Assembly (NCBI RefSeq): GCF_000416965.1
Contig: NZ_ATCL01000015.1
Coordinates: 1-53,609 of the forward strand
Reading direction: 5' to 3'
Length of the DNA: 53,609 nucleotides
Source: Exiguobacterium chiriqhucha RW-2
GTDB lineage: Bacteria; Bacillota; Bacilli; Exiguobacteriales; Exiguobacteriaceae
Below the pieces are notes generated by a model. The model was given only the letters and a program-made list of their open reading frames with translations. It ran no database searches and was not told the DNA's origin. The position numbers were made by a program, and so were the translations under genes. Positions 52,552 to 53,609 of the stretch are shown here, in pieces (the first letter of the stretch is position 1; every line of letters begins with the position of its first letter).

Positions 52552-53196
52552 ATGAAGGTACAAGGATTTTTAAGGTTGTTTTGGACGACGCTCGTCTTCG
52601 GGACGTTGTTTGGATTTGTGATGAACTTACTGGCCAATCCAGGTTATTTAGTAAGTCAATCTTGGGAAGCGATCGTCACGGCACTTAGCTACTCGAGCAC
52701 GTGGACGGGAATTAGCATGATGGGATTCTTTGCTTATTTGATTGTCCACCGGGTTGGATTGGACTTGTTCCGAGGACCAAGGTTATGGAATCGCGTGCAA
52801 GTGCTATTGATCGCCTTTGCGTTATTTGATGCGGTATATCTTCGCATGCTCGCGTTCGGCAACGATCATATGTGGCGCTATATCGGTGAAATGGTCGTGT
52901 TGGTGATGGTATCATGGATTATCGCGACGAGTAAGGCGAAGCAGACGAACGCGAGTGCGTTCATCCCGACGCTCTTCTTGATGATCGTCATCACGTTGAT
53001 CGAATGGATTCCAGCCCTACAGGCGACGGATGAAATCGCCCTCTTGTGGCCGGCGTTAGCGACGCTCGTGTTTGCCAATGCGTATCAAGTCTTGATGCTG
53101 CATCGCTTCCAAGCACCTGCTCAGGCAGAGAGCGTCAAACCCTCGACAGCTGGAAAGGCCAAAACGAAGAAACGTGTGTCATCTAAATCATCGTGA
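52552..53196 (+). CDS. kbaA: KbaA-like membrane protein
   Basis: In B. subtilis KbaA activates the sporulation kinase KinB. This 214-residue protein has about five or six hydrophobic segments and the family-like MGFFAYLIVHRVGLDLFRG near residue 56, then a Lys/Ser-rich cytosolic tail (KAKTKKRVSSKSS). The ribosome-binding site is poor. It sits next to the Mrp gene and before an rrn operon, as kbaA does in B. subtilis, but gerD is missing. Its role in a bacterium lacking nearby spore genes is unknown. Confidence 0.78.
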   Translation: MKVQGFLRLFWTTLVFGTLFGFVMNLLANPGYLVSQSWEAIVTALSYSSTWTGISMMGFFAYLIVHRVGLDLFRGPRLWNRVQVLLIAFALFDAVYLRMLAFGNDHMWRYIGEMVVLVMVSWIIATSKAKQTNASAFIPTLFLMIVITLIEWIPALQATDEIALLWPALATLVFANAYQVLMLHRFQAPAQAESVKPSTAGKAKTKKRVSSKSS

Positions 53197-53209
53197 CAGC
53201 GTACTAGTA

Positions 53210-53243
53210 CAAGCTCAGACATTCGTCTGGGCTTGTTTGTTTG
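53210..53243 (+). terminator. Terminator after kbaA
   Basis: CAAGC(T)CAGAC pairs with GTCTG(G)GCTTG around ATTC, followed by TTTGTTTG. Confidence 0.9.
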
Positions 53244-53305
53244 AAACGTTCTTTCGTTCAGTTACAGAGTGTGAAACAAAAAATAAAGTTTTTTTAGAAA
53301 AACAG

Positions 53306-53334
53306 TTGACGAAAATGGGGGGCGCTGATATATT
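53306..53334 (+). promoter_or_regulatory. rrn promoter P1
   Basis: TTGACG (53306-53311), 17-bp spacer with a G-run, TATATT (53329-53334) preceded by TGA. The AT-rich stretch upstream (53277-53304) may act as an UP element. Confidence 0.85.
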
Positions 53335-53400
53335 AATAAACGTCGCTGCTGTTCACACACGAACAACAGAAAGCGAATTAAAAAAATAATAAAAAAACGG

Positions 53401-53429
53401 TTGACTTTAAAAAGTCAAATCGCTATTAT
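53401..53429 (+). promoter_or_regulatory. rrn promoter P2
   Basis: TTGACT (53401-53406), 17-bp spacer, TATTAT (53424-53429), 95 bp after P1 and preceded by an A-rich tract. The tandem layout is typical of Bacillales rRNA operons. Confidence 0.88.
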
Positions 53430-53456
53430 TAAAAAGTCGCTAACACGACAACATTT

Positions 53457-53474
53457 GGTCTTTGAAAACTGAAC
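53457..53474 (+). promoter_or_regulatory. boxA-like antitermination sequence in the rrn leader
   Basis: TGGTCTTTGAAAACTGAAC closely resembles the rrn leader boxA region of Bacillus (TCTTTGAAAACTGAAC), where NusB-S10 binds. A following hairpin GAAGC/GCTTC (53508-53521) is probably part of the 16S processing stalk. With the promoters it accounts for the gene-free stretch 53197-53549. Confidence 0.7.
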
Positions 53475-53548
53475 GATGAGGCAAAAAAAGTTTTACAATT
53501 TTTGAATGAAGCGCAAGCTTCGTCATTTTTAAAGAGCTATATCAAATT

Positions 53549-53609
53549 CTTTGGAGAGTTTGATCCTGGCTCAGGACGAACGCTGGCGGCGTGCCTAATA
53601 CATGCAAGT
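53549..53609 (+). rRNA. rrs: 16S ribosomal RNA, 5' end only
   Basis: The sequence TTGGAGAGTTTGATCCTGGC and the following GGACGAACGCTGGCGGCGTG are the universal 16S 5' end. The gene continues past the window. The mature 5' end is placed by analogy and may shift by a few bases. Confidence 0.97.

Noticed and set aside
53174-53389. 71-residue frame spanning the kbaA terminator and rrn P1
   Set aside because: It crosses a terminator and a promoter and has no coding signature.

Overview
The window is a block of housekeeping genes from a low-GC Gram-positive bacterium (Firmicutes, Bacillales). Gene order follows the Bacillus subtilis segment from ctsR to kbaA closely, and protein lengths and signature residues agree with Bacillales families. 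Every supported gene lies on the + strand. The block starts in the last bases of a 5S rRNA gene and ends in the first about 60 bases of a 16S rRNA gene, so it fills the interval between two rrn operons. Spore genes that sit in this interval in B. subtilis (gerD, cwlD, pdaB) are absent. A non-sporulating Bacillales genus such as Exiguobacterium fits best; that name is inference.

Layout. 1-4665: 5S end, two terminator hairpins, then the CtsR-controlled stress operon ctsR-mcsA-mcsB-clpC. 4682-14060: radA, the PIN/TRAM protein yacL, ispD-ispF, gltX, a cysteine T-box riboswitch, cysE-cysS, mrnC, rlmB and rae1. 14203-15971: sigH, rpmG, secE, nusG. 15978-18567: rplK-rplA and rplJ-rplL with L1-type and L10-type leader RNAs. 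18606-26566: an RsmC-like methyltransferase, then rpoB-rpoC. 26574-31348: the str operon rpsL-rpsG-fusA-tuf behind a long structured leader. 31401-31910: an accessory nucleotidyltransferase-like gene. 31968-47072: the S10, spc and alpha clusters run together from rpsJ to rplQ, including secY, adk, map, infA, rpmJ and rpoA. 47142-50357: ECF vitamin transporter module (ecfA1-ecfA2-ecfT) and truA. 50354-51420: L13 leader, rplM-rpsI. 51510-53196: Mrp/SalA ATPase and KbaA. 53197-53609: two rrn promoters, an antitermination-like sequence and the start of 16S rRNA.

The genes together make the gene-expression machinery: RNA polymerase core (rpoA, rpoB, rpoC), NusG, SigH, most ribosomal proteins, elongation factors G and Tu, IF-1, two aminoacyl-tRNA synthetases, rRNA/tRNA modification and processing enzymes, and protein export (SecE, SecY) with methionine removal (Map). 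Small genes rpmG (48 aa), secE (56 aa) and rpmJ (37 aa) are easily missed because of their size and are listed.

No large unknown system is visible. The points most worth a second look are non-coding or comparative: a multi-helix leader with mutually exclusive hairpins and a tiny reading frame before rpsL; a hairpin that hides a strong ribosome-binding site and an 11-residue frame between fusA and tuf; a long S10 leader; two L1-site mimics, one before each of rplK and rplA; an orphan nucleotidyltransferase-like gene between tuf and rpsJ; the absence of disA between radA and yacL; and a cysteine-poor long form of S14 in the spc cluster.
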